A DNA stretch of 46,143 bases. Source: JAFTYO01 sp045611785. Its GTDB lineage: Bacteria > Pseudomonadota > Alphaproteobacteria > RF32 > CAG-239. The notes below the pieces were generated by a model. It was not told the origin of the DNA. It saw only the letters and a program-made list of their open reading frames with translations, and did no database searches. The stretch spans positions 1 through 46,143 of the forward strand of contig JAZKXV010000020.1 in assembly GCA_045611785.1 (NCBI GenBank), written 5' to 3'. Shown one piece after another: positions 32,968 through 41,486 of the stretch (positions within the stretch are counted from its first letter, which is position 1; each line of letters opens with the position of its first letter). The translations under genes and the position numbers were made by a program.

Positions 32968-34863
32968 ATGAAAAAATTTTTCGTTGCCGCAGTCAGTTTA
33001 TTAGCCTTATCCTCTTGTCAAAATTATGATAGCAAGGATTCATACAATAAACAAACCTCTCAAGCATACTATTCCGACTGGGACAGAGCTATACGTATAG
33101 ATGTCGATATGCAAAACATGTACGCCAACACTCCTCGCAAAATTGAGCGTCCTATAGATATGTATATGGCAATGGCTTTGGCATTAAAATATAATTACAC
33201 AGGAAAAATGATTGCATACGAAGAAAATCTGATCAAAGCTGGTAATTCATCATATGTACAATTACAAGAAATTTTAAATAATGCCGGTTATGTAAACACA
33301 AATAACTCTTCTCAATTAAGCCCTGATTTGAAAGTAGCTTGGAACATATTAGATATGTCTACCATTTACTATCAAAACAGTGACCCTTCATTTAAGGCAA
33401 ATATTGCAATTGAACAAAGCAGAAAAGTTACACATAATATTTTGCAAGAAGCCAGATTGCTATACTGGAAAACATTAACAGCTCAACGCTTATTACCAGT
33501 AATTGATCAAATGAGCGAATATATGACTTTAGAGGTTGATGAAATGAACGCAACCGCAAAAGAATTAGCTGCAAAAGGTGAAGCCCCAACAAGAGATGAC
33601 TTAATCAAAAAAAGAAAATATATGGAATCTGTCAAAAACTTGTCTTCACTTAAACGTGATTTAGAAACAGCTCAAAGCCGTTTAGCAAGTCTTATGGGTT
33701 TCCACCCTTCAACAGAATTTAAATTAGTTGGAGCTCAATACGGAAACTTTGAATTACCTGACATTAAAGCAAATTTAAGTCAATTAGAATGGTTAGCTTT
33801 ATCAAACCGTCCCGAACTCAGAGTACATGACATTATATCAACAGCTGCCGATAAAGAACTTATTATTCAAAAATTCAGAGACGAAAACCAAACAAAATAC
33901 GCTAACGATTCTCAATATTATAAACAATGGTCAAAACAAGGTTGCGAAATCGGTATGAGTGCAATACAAGAAGTACAAAAAGCTGATGCAGCCAAACTTG
34001 AAACTTTGCGTCGCCAACGCATGACATCTTTAATTTTGAACCAGGTTTATGTATCTTGGGCTCAATACATGGCTGCAACAGAAGATTATCAAATCAATAT
34101 GGAAATTGCTAATACTTCAGAAAATATCGCCGAAGACTTCACATTTACTGAAGGAGAAAAAAATGAAAAGAGCCAATTAGAAGCAGCCAGAGCAATTGAA
34201 GATGAAGTTAAAGCATTTTTATCATATGTTGATGTTCAAGAAGCTTTAGGAAACTTATACGCAACAATCGGTTTAGATTCTGTTCCATATTATATGTTAG
34301 GTGAAAAACCTTCAAATATTGCACTTCATTTGAACGGCAATATGACCAAATGGGGTGATGGAGAATTAGTACCTGATAACAGACCTTATTTGTTAGACAT
34401 TCCGGCTAAACGCCCACCGGTTAATGTAACTTCAAAAATCAAATTACCTGATGCTGTCGTTGAAACAGGAGAACCTATCTCAATCAAAATTGAAAACGAT
34501 GTCTTCAAACCTCTCGGTTGGAGCGGAAGTATCCAAACTAGAGCCGGATTAATTGATGATAACAAATTACCTAAATGGTTAAAATATGACACTGACAAAC
34601 AACTCTTTACAGGTAAAGCAATGCCTGGCCAGGGTGGAGCATATAACATAAAAGTATATGCAGTTGAAGATAGTGGAAATGTTGCTTATGCTACATTTAA
34701 GCTCACAGTTAGAGAAATTTATGTTCCGTCATTAAAAGTAAAAGGTCTTACAGATGGTCGTGGAGCAACAATTTTGAAACGTTGCAGAGGCAAAAACTGT
34801 AAAGATGCATACATTCATCAAAACGAAATAGGAAAGCAAGTAGAAAAAGCCCCTATAAAATAA
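32968..34863 (+). CDS. TolC-like outer-membrane lipoprotein with C-terminal cadherin-like domain
   Basis: A 631-residue exported protein. The lipoprotein signal ends LALSSC with the lipidated Cys at residue 17. Residues about 50-440 are long helices like the outer-membrane efflux (TolC/OEP) family, with the tell-tale starts of the two halves, DMYMAMALALKYN near 65 and LEWLALSNRPELRVHD near 272. After about 480 comes a beta domain resembling cadherin-like/He_PIG domains (LPKWLKYDTDKQLFTGKA ... YNIKVYAVEDSGN), then a tail with a Cys pair (KRCRGKNCKD). TolC proteins normally lack such a tail. No inner-membrane pump or adaptor gene is near. An AAGGATAT ribosome site precedes the ATG; a terminator follows. 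Confidence 0.75.
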   Translation: MKKFFVAAVSLLALSSCQNYDSKDSYNKQTSQAYYSDWDRAIRIDVDMQNMYANTPRKIERPIDMYMAMALALKYNYTGKMIAYEENLIKAGNSSYVQLQEILNNAGYVNTNNSSQLSPDLKVAWNILDMSTIYYQNSDPSFKANIAIEQSRKVTHNILQEARLLYWKTLTAQRLLPVIDQMSEYMTLEVDEMNATAKELAAKGEAPTRDDLIKKRKYMESVKNLSSLKRDLETAQSRLASLMGFHPSTEFKLVGAQYGNFELPDIKANLSQLEWLALSNRPELRVHDIISTAADKELIIQKFRDENQTKYANDSQYYKQWSKQGCEIGMSAIQEVQKADAAKLETLRRQRMTSLILNQVYVSWAQYMAATEDYQINMEIANTSENIAEDFTFTEGEKNEKSQLEAARAIEDEVKAFLSYVDVQEALGNLYATIGLDSVPYYMLGEKPSNIALHLNGNMTKWGDGELVPDNRPYLLDIPAKRPPVNVTSKIKLPDAVVETGEPISIKIENDVFKPLGWSGSIQTRAGLIDDNKLPKWLKYDTDKQLFTGKAMPGQGGAYNIKVYAVEDSGNVAYATFKLTVREIYVPSLKVKGLTDGRGATILKRCRGKNCKDAYIHQNEIGKQVEKAPIK

Positions 34864-34882
34864 TAAAATAAATGTATTTCAG

Positions 34883-34910
34883 AAAACTCCGATTTTTTCG
34901 GAGTTTTTTT
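34883..34910 (+). terminator. Rho-independent terminator after the TolC-like gene
   Basis: Stem AAAACTCCG / CGGAGTTTT with a 6-base loop and a run of seven T, 20 bases after the stop. Confidence 0.88.
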
Positions 34911-34951
34911 GTTATAAAAAGTAATTTTATTAACTTTTAGGTAAAATATGG

Positions 34952-34985
34952 TTGATAATTTAATGAATGTAGAATAGAATATAAT
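34952..34985 (+). promoter_or_regulatory. Promoter of hpf-ptsN
   Basis: TTGATA (34952-34957), a 17-base spacer and TAGAAT (34975-34980). A perfect TATAAT overlaps at 34980-34985 but would sit too far from this -35. The ATG of hpf is 38 bases beyond. Confidence 0.55.
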
Positions 34986-35022
34986 TCTATTAAGGTATCA
35001 ATTATAAATATGAGGAAATATT

Positions 35023-35589
35023 ATGAAAATTACATTGACAGGAAAACAGGTTGATATTGGCGACAGATTACGTAACCATGTTGAAGAAGCTATTGAAAAC
35101 TCAGTTACAAAATATTTTAGCGCTCCAATTAGCTGCTCAGTTGCTTTTTCTAAAGAGGGTGAAGATTTTAACGTTGAAGTTACCGTTCATCCTGCAAAAA
35201 ATATGGTCTTAAAAGGCTCTGGTATAGCCGGAGATCCATATTCTGCTTTTGATAATGCCAATGCACATATTGCAACACGCCTACGCCGTAATAAAAACAA
35301 ATTAAATGACCACAAAGGAAAACTCGGTTTGGCAGAATTAGCTTATCAAGCTGTACTCCCTCTTCACGAAACAGAAGAAGAACTTGATGTTGATGTAGAT
35401 GCTCCAATCACTATTGCTGAAACAGATGCAAACATCCCTGTATGCACAGTTAGCGAAGCTGTTATGCACATGGACTTAGTTAATGAATGCGCATTAATGT
35501 TCCGCAACAGTTCAAACAACCACATCAGCATGGTATATCGCCGCAAAGATGGCAACATCGGTTGGGTAGAACCAAAGTCTGATAATTAA
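35023..35589 (+). CDS. hpf: Ribosome hibernation-promoting factor, long form
   Basis: A 188-residue long HPF that binds the decoding centre of the 30S subunit and dimerises 70S ribosomes into inactive 100S particles. The N-terminal domain (1-100) begins MKITLTGKQVDIGDRLRNHV and has the typical EVTVHPAKNMVLKGSGIAGDPY. A linker leads to the C-terminal dimerisation domain with SEAVMHMDLVNECALMFRN, MVYRRKDGNIGWVEP. AGGAAA precedes the ATG. It is co-transcribed with ptsN; in many proteobacteria rpoN precedes this pair, but here it does not. Confidence 0.95.
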   Translation: MKITLTGKQVDIGDRLRNHVEEAIENSVTKYFSAPISCSVAFSKEGEDFNVEVTVHPAKNMVLKGSGIAGDPYSAFDNANAHIATRLRRNKNKLNDHKGKLGLAELAYQAVLPLHETEEELDVDVDAPITIAETDANIPVCTVSEAVMHMDLVNECALMFRNSSNNHISMVYRRKDGNIGWVEPKSDN

Positions 35590-35605
35590 TTACAGGATTA
35601 AATTT

Positions 35606-36049
35606 ATGAGAATCTCAGATATTTTATCGGCAGATGCAATTTTTACCGAAGTAAAAGCTGACGGCAAAAGACAATTCTTGAAAGAATTATCTTCTATCGC
35701 ATCAAAGGTAACCAAAATTGATGAAAGAACCTTAGCCGAAGCAATTATGGAGAGAGAAAATTTAGGTTCAACCGGTTACGGAAAAGGGACCGCTTTTCCT
35801 CATGCTCGAGTTGAAGGCGCAAAATCTGTTCAAGCAGTTTTTGCAAGACTTTCATCTCCGATAGATTTTAATGCCGTAGATTCTAAATTTGTTGATTTAG
35901 TATTTATGCTGGTTTCACCTGAAAACAATGGCGCTGATCATTTAACAGCTTTAGCCACATTATCTAGAGTTTTAAAAGATGATGAAGTTTGCAGCAAATT
36001 GCGTAAAGCTAAATCCAGAGAAGAAATTTATACAATTTTGAACTCATAA
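35606..36049 (+). CDS. ptsN: PTS IIA-like nitrogen-regulatory protein
   Basis: A 147-residue EIIA(Ntr) protein, the last phospho-acceptor of the nitrogen phosphotransferase system, which regulates rather than transports. The phosphorylated His is H66 in GTAFPHARVEGA, within the ERENLGSTGYGKG context, and the C-terminal half has LVFMLVSPENNGADHLTAL. It starts 17 bases after hpf and is followed by a terminator. No other PTS genes are in the window. Confidence 0.95.
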   Translation: MRISDILSADAIFTEVKADGKRQFLKELSSIASKVTKIDERTLAEAIMERENLGSTGYGKGTAFPHARVEGAKSVQAVFARLSSPIDFNAVDSKFVDLVFMLVSPENNGADHLTALATLSRVLKDDEVCSKLRKAKSREEIYTILNS

Positions 36050-36065
36050 ATTGTCTTTAACATAA

Positions 36066-36105
36066 AAAAACACCCACTAATCAAATAGTGGGTGTTTTTT
36101 TAATT
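36066..36105 (+). terminator. Rho-independent terminator after ptsN
   Basis: A 12-bp stem (AAACACCCACTA / TAGTGGGTGTTT) with a 6-base loop and a run of T. It also has an A-run upstream, so it may work for the minus-strand remnant too. Confidence 0.88.
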
Positions 36106-36119
36106 CAACTTAAAATTAA

Positions 36120-36532
36120 TTATTTCTTATCAAAAAAATCATTAACAGTTCTGGAAACAATAGCCTCCTCAACCTTTTTCTTTGCTATTTTTTCTTGATC
36201 TTCCTTTTTCAAAGCCTTCTAGATGTTTCTGACGTCTTTCTTCTTCAATCTTTTGTTTTTTGGAGATCTTTACCAAATTTTTTCGTATCTTATTAGCAAG
36301 TCTTTGGGCAACATTTTCCACTTCTTTAACTTTATATGTTTCTAAATGGGTCGTATATTGAGTTACTGGATAATATCCATGTTGATCATCCGACCCAGTC
36401 ACTTTCGGGAGTATACGAGGTTGTATGCAAACTTACAAACAACGCCTCATCATCTCTTTAATATCTTATATATTCTCTACCATCCATACCATAAAATGTA
36501 TTTGGTTCAATTTCGTATTCTTTTAAAGCCAT
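36120..36532 (-). pseudogene. Decayed gene: one nonsense codon and two frameshifts
   Basis: On the minus strand a well-placed GGAG and ATG (36532) open a frame MALKEYEIEPNTFYGMDG, which hits TAA after 24 codons, continues in the same frame as RDDEALFVSLHTTSYTPESD, and stops at TGA. The protein then resumes in another frame (DDQHGYYPVTQYTTHLETYK ... IEEERRQKH) and, after a second shift, in a third frame (KALKKEDQEKIAKKK ... SRTVNDFFDKK) ending at 36120. Joined, these give about 135 residues with a helical, Lys/Glu-rich C-terminal half. The continuity of protein-like sequence across the breaks is the evidence. I do not recognise the family. Confidence 0.65.
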
Positions 36533-36601
36533 AATTTACTCCATTTAACTCAAATGACATCTTATTATATACTAGCTCTCTTCTTTTATAAAATATTTTA
36601 T

Positions 36602-38191
36602 TTAAAATATCTGTTCACGGATTTTGCGCAAAACAATTTTAGGAAAATCTTCATTAACTTTTCCCAAATGCCATGCATTACGAGCTAAAAACACTTTCGC
36701 ACCATCGTGATCATCAGCAATATTCATTTGAGAAGAATCTATAAATTTTTGCAACTGAGCTTTATCATCACAATCTATCCAGCGAGCAGTATAATATTGA
36801 GTTGGTTCAAAAATAACCGGAATATTAAATTCTGTTCTAATTCTATCTGCCATAACTTCAAATTGCAAAGCACCTACGACACCTACAATCCATTCTGAAC
36901 CAATTATTGGTTTAAACACGTTAGCTCCTCCCTCTTCAGCAATTTGTTGTAGAGCATTGCCTAAGTGTTTAGATTTTAATGGATCAAGTGCACGAACAGA
37001 CTTCAATAATTCTGGGGCAAAACTTGGAATACCAGTAAAATGAATTTTTTCACCTTCGGTTAATGTATCTCCAATTCTAAGCTGTCCATGGTTTGGAATT
37101 CCAATAATATCACCTGCATATGCATCTTCTGCCAGTTCCCTTTCTTGAGCCAGAAACATCACTGGAGTCGGCACTTTAATTCCTTTTCCTGTTCTTATTT
37201 GAACTAAGTTCATACCTCTCTTAAAATGTCCTGAACAAATACGCATAAATGCTATACGATCACGATGCTTAGGATCCATATTGGCCTGAATTTTAAACAC
37301 AAAACCGGTAACTTTATTTTCGTCTGCTTTAATTTCTCTTTCTAGTGATGGTTGTGGTCTAGGTGTTGGAGCCATTTTATGCAAACCATCTAATATTTCT
37401 CTAACACCAAAATTATTAATTGCACTACCAAAAAACACAGGTGTCAATGCCCCGGATAAATACTGATCCATATCAAACTTAGGACAAACTTCTTTAACCA
37501 TTTCAACTTCTTCTCTAAGTTTTTGCACCAAATGAGAAGGTAAAAGATTATCTAATTTTGCATCATCTAAGCCTTGACACGTTTCGATTGTTGAGTTGAT
37601 CTGAGATTTATCACCTGCTTTGTTCATTAAAATGAGTTTATCATTAATTATATCATAACACCCCATAAAATCTTTACCAGAACCAATTGGCCAGCTTGCT
37701 GGTGTTACATCTAATGCTAATGTTTTTTCAATATCATCAAGCAAAACAAATGTATCTAGACCTTCTCGGTCTAACTTGTTGATAAAGGTTAAAATAGGTA
37801 TATTACGCAAACGACACACTTCAAACAACTTCTTTGTTTGAGTTTCAATACCTTTTGCTGAGTCAAGCACCATAACTGCAGAGTCTACAGCTGTTAAAAC
37901 GCGATATGTATCTTCTGAAAAGTCTTCGTGACCTGGAGTATCTAAAAGATTAAATGTTATATCATTATACTCAAAAGTCATCACAGATGATGCAACAGAA
38001 ATACCACGTTCTTGCTCAACTTTCATCCAGTCAGAATGGGCTCTTCTATTCTCTCCGCGAGCTTTAACTGCACCGGCTTGAGTAATTGCACCTCCAAACA
38101 ACAGCAGCTTTTCCGTTAATGTTGTTTTACCGGCGTCCGGGTGCGAAATAATCGCAAAAGTTTTTCTTAAATTTGGTGTATTTTCAGGCAT
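36602..38191 (-). CDS. prfC: Peptide chain release factor 3
   Basis: A 529-residue translational GTPase that removes RF1/RF2 from the ribosome after termination. The G1 motif is SHPDAGKTT (16-24), the switch region has WMKVEQERGISVASSVMTF, G3 is DTPGHEDFSEDTYR and G4 is FINKLDREG. The RF3-specific insert and C-terminal domains follow, with VGVVGALQFEVMADRI and the ending. Length is as expected. It is convergent with the ptsN side and divergent from the tRNA-Leu gene. Confidence 0.96.
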   Translation of the reverse strand: MPENTPNLRKTFAIISHPDAGKTTLTEKLLLFGGAITQAGAVKARGENRRAHSDWMKVEQERGISVASSVMTFEYNDITFNLLDTPGHEDFSEDTYRVLTAVDSAVMVLDSAKGIETQTKKLFEVCRLRNIPILTFINKLDREGLDTFVLLDDIEKTLALDVTPASWPIGSGKDFMGCYDIINDKLILMNKAGDKSQINSTIETCQGLDDAKLDNLLPSHLVQKLREEVEMVKEVCPKFDMDQYLSGALTPVFFGSAINNFGVREILDGLHKMAPTPRPQPSLEREIKADENKVTGFVFKIQANMDPKHRDRIAFMRICSGHFKRGMNLVQIRTGKGIKVPTPVMFLAQERELAEDAYAGDIIGIPNHGQLRIGDTLTEGEKIHFTGIPSFAPELLKSVRALDPLKSKHLGNALQQIAEEGGANVFKPIIGSEWIVGVVGALQFEVMADRIRTEFNIPVIFEPTQYYTARWIDCDDKAQLQKFIDSSQMNIADDHDGAKVFLARNAWHLGKVNEDFPKIVLRKIREQIF

Positions 38192-38286
38192 TTTTTTCTC
38201 TCAAACACTAATTAAACTTATTCGTATACTATAAATTTTTATAAAATATGCAATACTTTTATTATTTGCTTGATTTAATTTTTTTT

Positions 38287-38315
38287 TTGAGTACTATGCA
38301 TAAAGCTAATTTAAT
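38287..38315 (+). promoter_or_regulatory. Promoter of tRNA-Leu (and possibly tig)
   Basis: TTGAGT (38287-38292), a 17-base spacer and TTTAAT (38310-38315). The tRNA 5' end is 9 bases beyond the -10, as expected for a short leader. Confidence 0.5.
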
Positions 38316-38323
38316 AATTAACC

Positions 38324-38408
38324 GCGAGCGTGGTGAAATTGGCAGACACGCCAGACTTAGGATCTGGTGTCGAAAGACGTGAGGGTTCAAGTCCCTCCGC
38401 TCGCACCA
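38324..38408 (+). tRNA. tRNA-Leu (anticodon TAG)
   Basis: An 85-base class II tRNA: acceptor GCGAGCG / CGCTCGC, D-arm with GGTGAAATTGGCAGACACG, anticodon stem CCAGA / TCTGG around the loop CTTAGGA (anticodon TAG), a long variable arm (TGTCGAAAGACG), T-arm GGGTTCAAGTCCC, discriminator A and encoded CCA. It lies 37 bases before the tig start. Confidence 0.97.
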
Positions 38409-38445
38409 TCTTTTTTAAGATGTTTGTTAGGATAAGAGAAAATCA

Positions 38446-39816
38446 ATGAAAGTAACTGAAGAAAAATCAAACGGTTTAAATAAAGAATACAAAGCTGTTA
38501 TTTCATCTCAAGATTTTGAAAAAGAAGTAGACAGCAAAATTGAAAAAATTTCTAAAAACACAAAGATTGCAGGTTTCCGCCCAGGAAAAGCTCCAATGGC
38601 AATGTTAAAACAAAAATATCGCCCTTCTGTATTAGGTGAAGTTTTAGATGATATGCTTAAAAATGCTGCCGATGAAATCATTAAAGATAAAAAACTTCGT
38701 CCAGCTGTTATGCCTGAAATTAATTTAACATCTTTTGCTGAAGGAAAAGATATTGAGTTTACTGTTGTTGTTGAAGTCTTGCCTGAAATTAAAGTAGGAG
38801 ATTTTTCAAAAATAACTTTAGATAAGCTCACTTCAGAAGTTCCTGCAGAAGAGGTAGAAAAAGCAATTAAATATGTTGCTCAAACTAGAAAAGAAAATGT
38901 TGCTGTAAATGACAATCGCCCAACTAAAAAAGGAGATATCGCAGTAATTGACTTTACAGGATCTATTGATGGTGTTGAATTTAATGGTGGAAAAGGTACA
39001 GATTACCCATTAGAATTAGGTTCAAACTCTTTCATCCCTGGTTTTGAAGATCAGTTAGTAGGTAAAAACAAAGGTGATAAAGTTGATGTAAACGTTACAT
39101 TCCCAGAAACATATCACGCTAAAGATTTAGCTGGTAAAGCTGCTGTTTTTGCTGTTGAAATTAAAGAAATAAGAGAACCTAAAGAAGTTGAAATTAATGA
39201 TGAATTTGCAAAATCATTAGGTGAAGAGAGTTTAGACGCATTAAGAGCTACAGTTGTTGAACGCATTAAAGGCGATTATGCAAATGCTTCTAAAATGAAA
39301 TTAAAACGCGCTCTTTTAGATGTTTTAGATAAAGAATATAGCTTCGATATTCCTTCAAAATTAGTTGAAGCAGAATATGACGGTATTGTAAAACAATATG
39401 AACAAGCTAAAAAATATAATCAGCTTGACGAGTATGAAAAATCCAAAGATGAAAAAGATTTATTAGCTGAATATAAAGATATAGCTGCTCGTCGTGTAAA
39501 ATTAGGCTTATTACTTTCTGAAGTTGGATTAAATGCTAAAATCACTATTAGCCAAGAAGATATTAGCAAAGCTATCATGAACGAAGCTAAAAAATATCCA
39601 GGTCAAGAAAAAGCTGTATTTGACTATTATCTCAAAAACAAAGAAGCTGTAGAAGCTTTAAAAGCTCCTGTTTTTGAAGAAAAAATAGTTGATTATGTTT
39701 TATCTCAAGTTAAATTAAATGAAAAAGTTGTTCCGGTTGAAGAATTATATTCATTTGAAGAAGAGAAAAAATCTGCTAAAAAAGCAGCTAAAAAAACAAC
39801 TAAAAAATCTGCTTAA
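38446..39816 (+). CDS. tig: Trigger factor
   Basis: A 456-residue ribosome-bound chaperone and peptidyl-prolyl isomerase. The ribosome-docking signature lies in GFRPGKAPMAMLKQKY (about 44-59). The FKBP-like isomerase domain covers about 150-240 (GDIAVIDFTGSIDGVEF, LELGSNSFIPGFEDQLVG). The C-terminal helical chaperone arms follow. The last 20 residues are Lys/Ala-rich (KKSAKKAAKKTTKKSA), an extension trigger factors often lack. An AGGATAAGAG ribosome site precedes the ATG. clpP and clpX do not follow; a terminator does. Confidence 0.96.
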   Translation: MKVTEEKSNGLNKEYKAVISSQDFEKEVDSKIEKISKNTKIAGFRPGKAPMAMLKQKYRPSVLGEVLDDMLKNAADEIIKDKKLRPAVMPEINLTSFAEGKDIEFTVVVEVLPEIKVGDFSKITLDKLTSEVPAEEVEKAIKYVAQTRKENVAVNDNRPTKKGDIAVIDFTGSIDGVEFNGGKGTDYPLELGSNSFIPGFEDQLVGKNKGDKVDVNVTFPETYHAKDLAGKAAVFAVEIKEIREPKEVEINDEFAKSLGEESLDALRATVVERIKGDYANASKMKLKRALLDVLDKEYSFDIPSKLVEAEYDGIVKQYEQAKKYNQLDEYEKSKDEKDLLAEYKDIAARRVKLGLLLSEVGLNAKITISQEDISKAIMNEAKKYPGQEKAVFDYYLKNKEAVEALKAPVFEEKIVDYVLSQVKLNEKVVPVEELYSFEEEKKSAKKAAKKTTKKSA

Positions 39817-39830
39817 GCAAATTAAATAAG

Positions 39831-39866
39831 AAAAACTCCTCAAGTACACCTTGAGGAGTTTTTTTA
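39831..39866 (+). terminator. Rho-independent terminator after tig
   Basis: A long stem (AAAAACTCCTCAAG / CTTGAGGAGTTTTT, with a 5-base loop) and a T-run, 15 bases after the stop. Confidence 0.9.
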
Positions 39867-39951
39867 TACACTTAATGTTGATATGTCATTTTAAAAAGAT
39901 GAATTTTTAGTAAATAAAGTGTATATACATTTGAGTGAAAGGTTTTTAACT

Positions 39952-40614
39952 ATGGCAAAAATTCTTGATAAAATTATTAACTTGTTCAAATGGCCTATTG
40001 CCATTTATATGCTAATATCATTACCTGCTCTTTTTTTATCTTATGATTTTTTCAATTTTAAAAGTTTTAAATATGTCGCATTAGGCGCTGGATTTTTCAT
40101 GTATTTTATTGCAAGAACAATGGCCGATTCATCTGTTAAAACTGCTATGCAAATTGTTGCTCATGAACTTACACACTCTTTTTTTGCACTTATAACATTT
40201 CACAAAGTAAAACACATTCGCTTAGACCCTGAAGGTGGTGGTGGAGAAATGGGCTTTCAAGGAGATGGAAATTGGCTTATAGTTATTGCACCATATTTTT
40301 TCCCATTATTTGGCTTTTTTTACATGATACTTATGCCTCTTTTCCCTGAAAGCATCATTTTCAACGGAATACTCGGATACATACTCGGCTATCATGTTGA
40401 TACAGTTGGCTCACAAATACATGATAAACAAACTGATTTGCCTAAAGTTAGTTATAAATTTTGCTGGACATTTTTACCAGGTGCTAATTTTTGGATAATA
40501 GGAAGCATAATTGCGTACAACAGCAAAGGTTGGGACGGCATAAAAATGTATTTTGACTTAATCAATAAGCTTAATGCTAAAAACTTTGAATATCTGCTAA
40601 ACTTGGTGTTCTAA
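39952..40614 (+). CDS. Membrane protein with HExxH motif, M50B-like putative intramembrane metallopeptidase
   Basis: A 220-residue polytopic protein with about five or six hydrophobic segments. The zinc-protease motif HELTH (H71, E72, H75) lies in a hydrophobic stretch, followed by a Gly-rich loop (DPEGGGGEMGF), then VIAPYFFPLFGFF (about 111-123) and a TD pair (161-162, in KQTDLPK) that could give a third ligand. This is the general layout of M50/M50B site-2-type proteases. I start at the ATG at 39952, with AAAGG upstream; a GTG at 39919 is less likely. Its 3' end overlaps the convergent LD-carboxypeptidase gene by 38 bases. It shares its layout with the gene at 44439. Substrate unknown. Confidence 0.65.
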   Translation: MAKILDKIINLFKWPIAIYMLISLPALFLSYDFFNFKSFKYVALGAGFFMYFIARTMADSSVKTAMQIVAHELTHSFFALITFHKVKHIRLDPEGGGGEMGFQGDGNWLIVIAPYFFPLFGFFYMILMPLFPESIIFNGILGYILGYHVDTVGSQIHDKQTDLPKVSYKFCWTFLPGANFWIIGSIIAYNSKGWDGIKMYFDLINKLNAKNFEYLLNLVF

Positions 40615-41485
40615 CCACTACATTATCAGCATCAAGAAAAACTTCTGCACCTATTGGTAAAACATAGCGGCTATCGACATGACCATACGCAAAGTCGTAT
40701 ATTACCGGTATATTTATATCGTCAGAAAATCTGGATATAATAGTTTCAATTGATCCATCTGTACCACCAAGATTTACACAATTTGTAAACTCACCAAAAA
40801 TTATACCTTTTAGTTTATCAAAACCATTTTGTTGTTTTAATTGGTTAAGCATCAAATCAATTTTGTAAGTTTTTTCGCCAATATCTTCTAAAAGCAATAT
40901 TTTATCCGTTAAATCCGGAAAATATTTTGTTCCGCATAAATAATTTAACACTGAAAGCGTACCGCCAATTAAAACACCTTTTGCGGTTCCTCTGTTTAAT
41001 GTTTTCCCTTTATTCAAAATTTGCATTTTTCCGGAAAAAACATCTGTTAATGAAGTAAAAGTGAGTGTATCTAAAGTATCTTTTTTAAAATCGTACGTAG
41101 GTAGAAATCCTGTATAAGAAACTATTTCAGATTTTTGATACAATGCATTTTGCAATGCTGTTGAATCACTTAAACCAAATACCGGTTTAGGATTATTCTT
41201 AATTAAGTCATAATCTAAATAATCCAAAATCTTGGTTGCCCCGGCCCCGCCCCGCGAACAAAACAATGCTTTTATACTTTTATCTGCAAAAGCTTTATTT
41301 ACATCGTCTGCTCGATTTAAATCTGTTCCGGCCATATACAATTCAGCATCATAAACATGAGGCATTACAACAACATCAAGATTGATGCTTTTTAACCACA
41401 TAATACCTTTATCTAATGCATCTTTCTCAATACACGATGATGGTGACACAATTGCCACCCTATCGCCTTTTTTCAACAACTCCAT
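40577..41485 (-). CDS. LD-carboxypeptidase, peptidase family S66
   Basis: A 302-residue serine peptidase of the LdcA/MccF family. The catalytic triad is visible as Ser106 in FGLSDSTALQ, Glu200 in LLLEDIGEKTYK and His269 in FAYGHVDSRYV. LdcA enzymes remove the terminal D-Ala from the tetrapeptide of recycled cell-wall fragments in the cytoplasm; there is no signal peptide here, which fits. It starts 1 base after the Mur-ligase stop, so the two are one unit. The MccF subgroup (microcin resistance) is a possible alternative, but the neighbour favours recycling. Confidence 0.9.
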   Translation of the reverse strand: MELLKKGDRVAIVSPSSCIEKDALDKGIMWLKSINLDVVVMPHVYDAELYMAGTDLNRADDVNKAFADKSIKALFCSRGGAGATKILDYLDYDLIKNNPKPVFGLSDSTALQNALYQKSEIVSYTGFLPTYDFKKDTLDTLTFTSLTDVFSGKMQILNKGKTLNRGTAKGVLIGGTLSVLNYLCGTKYFPDLTDKILLLEDIGEKTYKIDLMLNQLKQQNGFDKLKGIIFGEFTNCVNLGGTDGSIETIISRFSDDINIPVIYDFAYGHVDSRYVLPIGAEVFLDADNVVVRTPSLADIQSF

Positions 41486-41486
41486 A

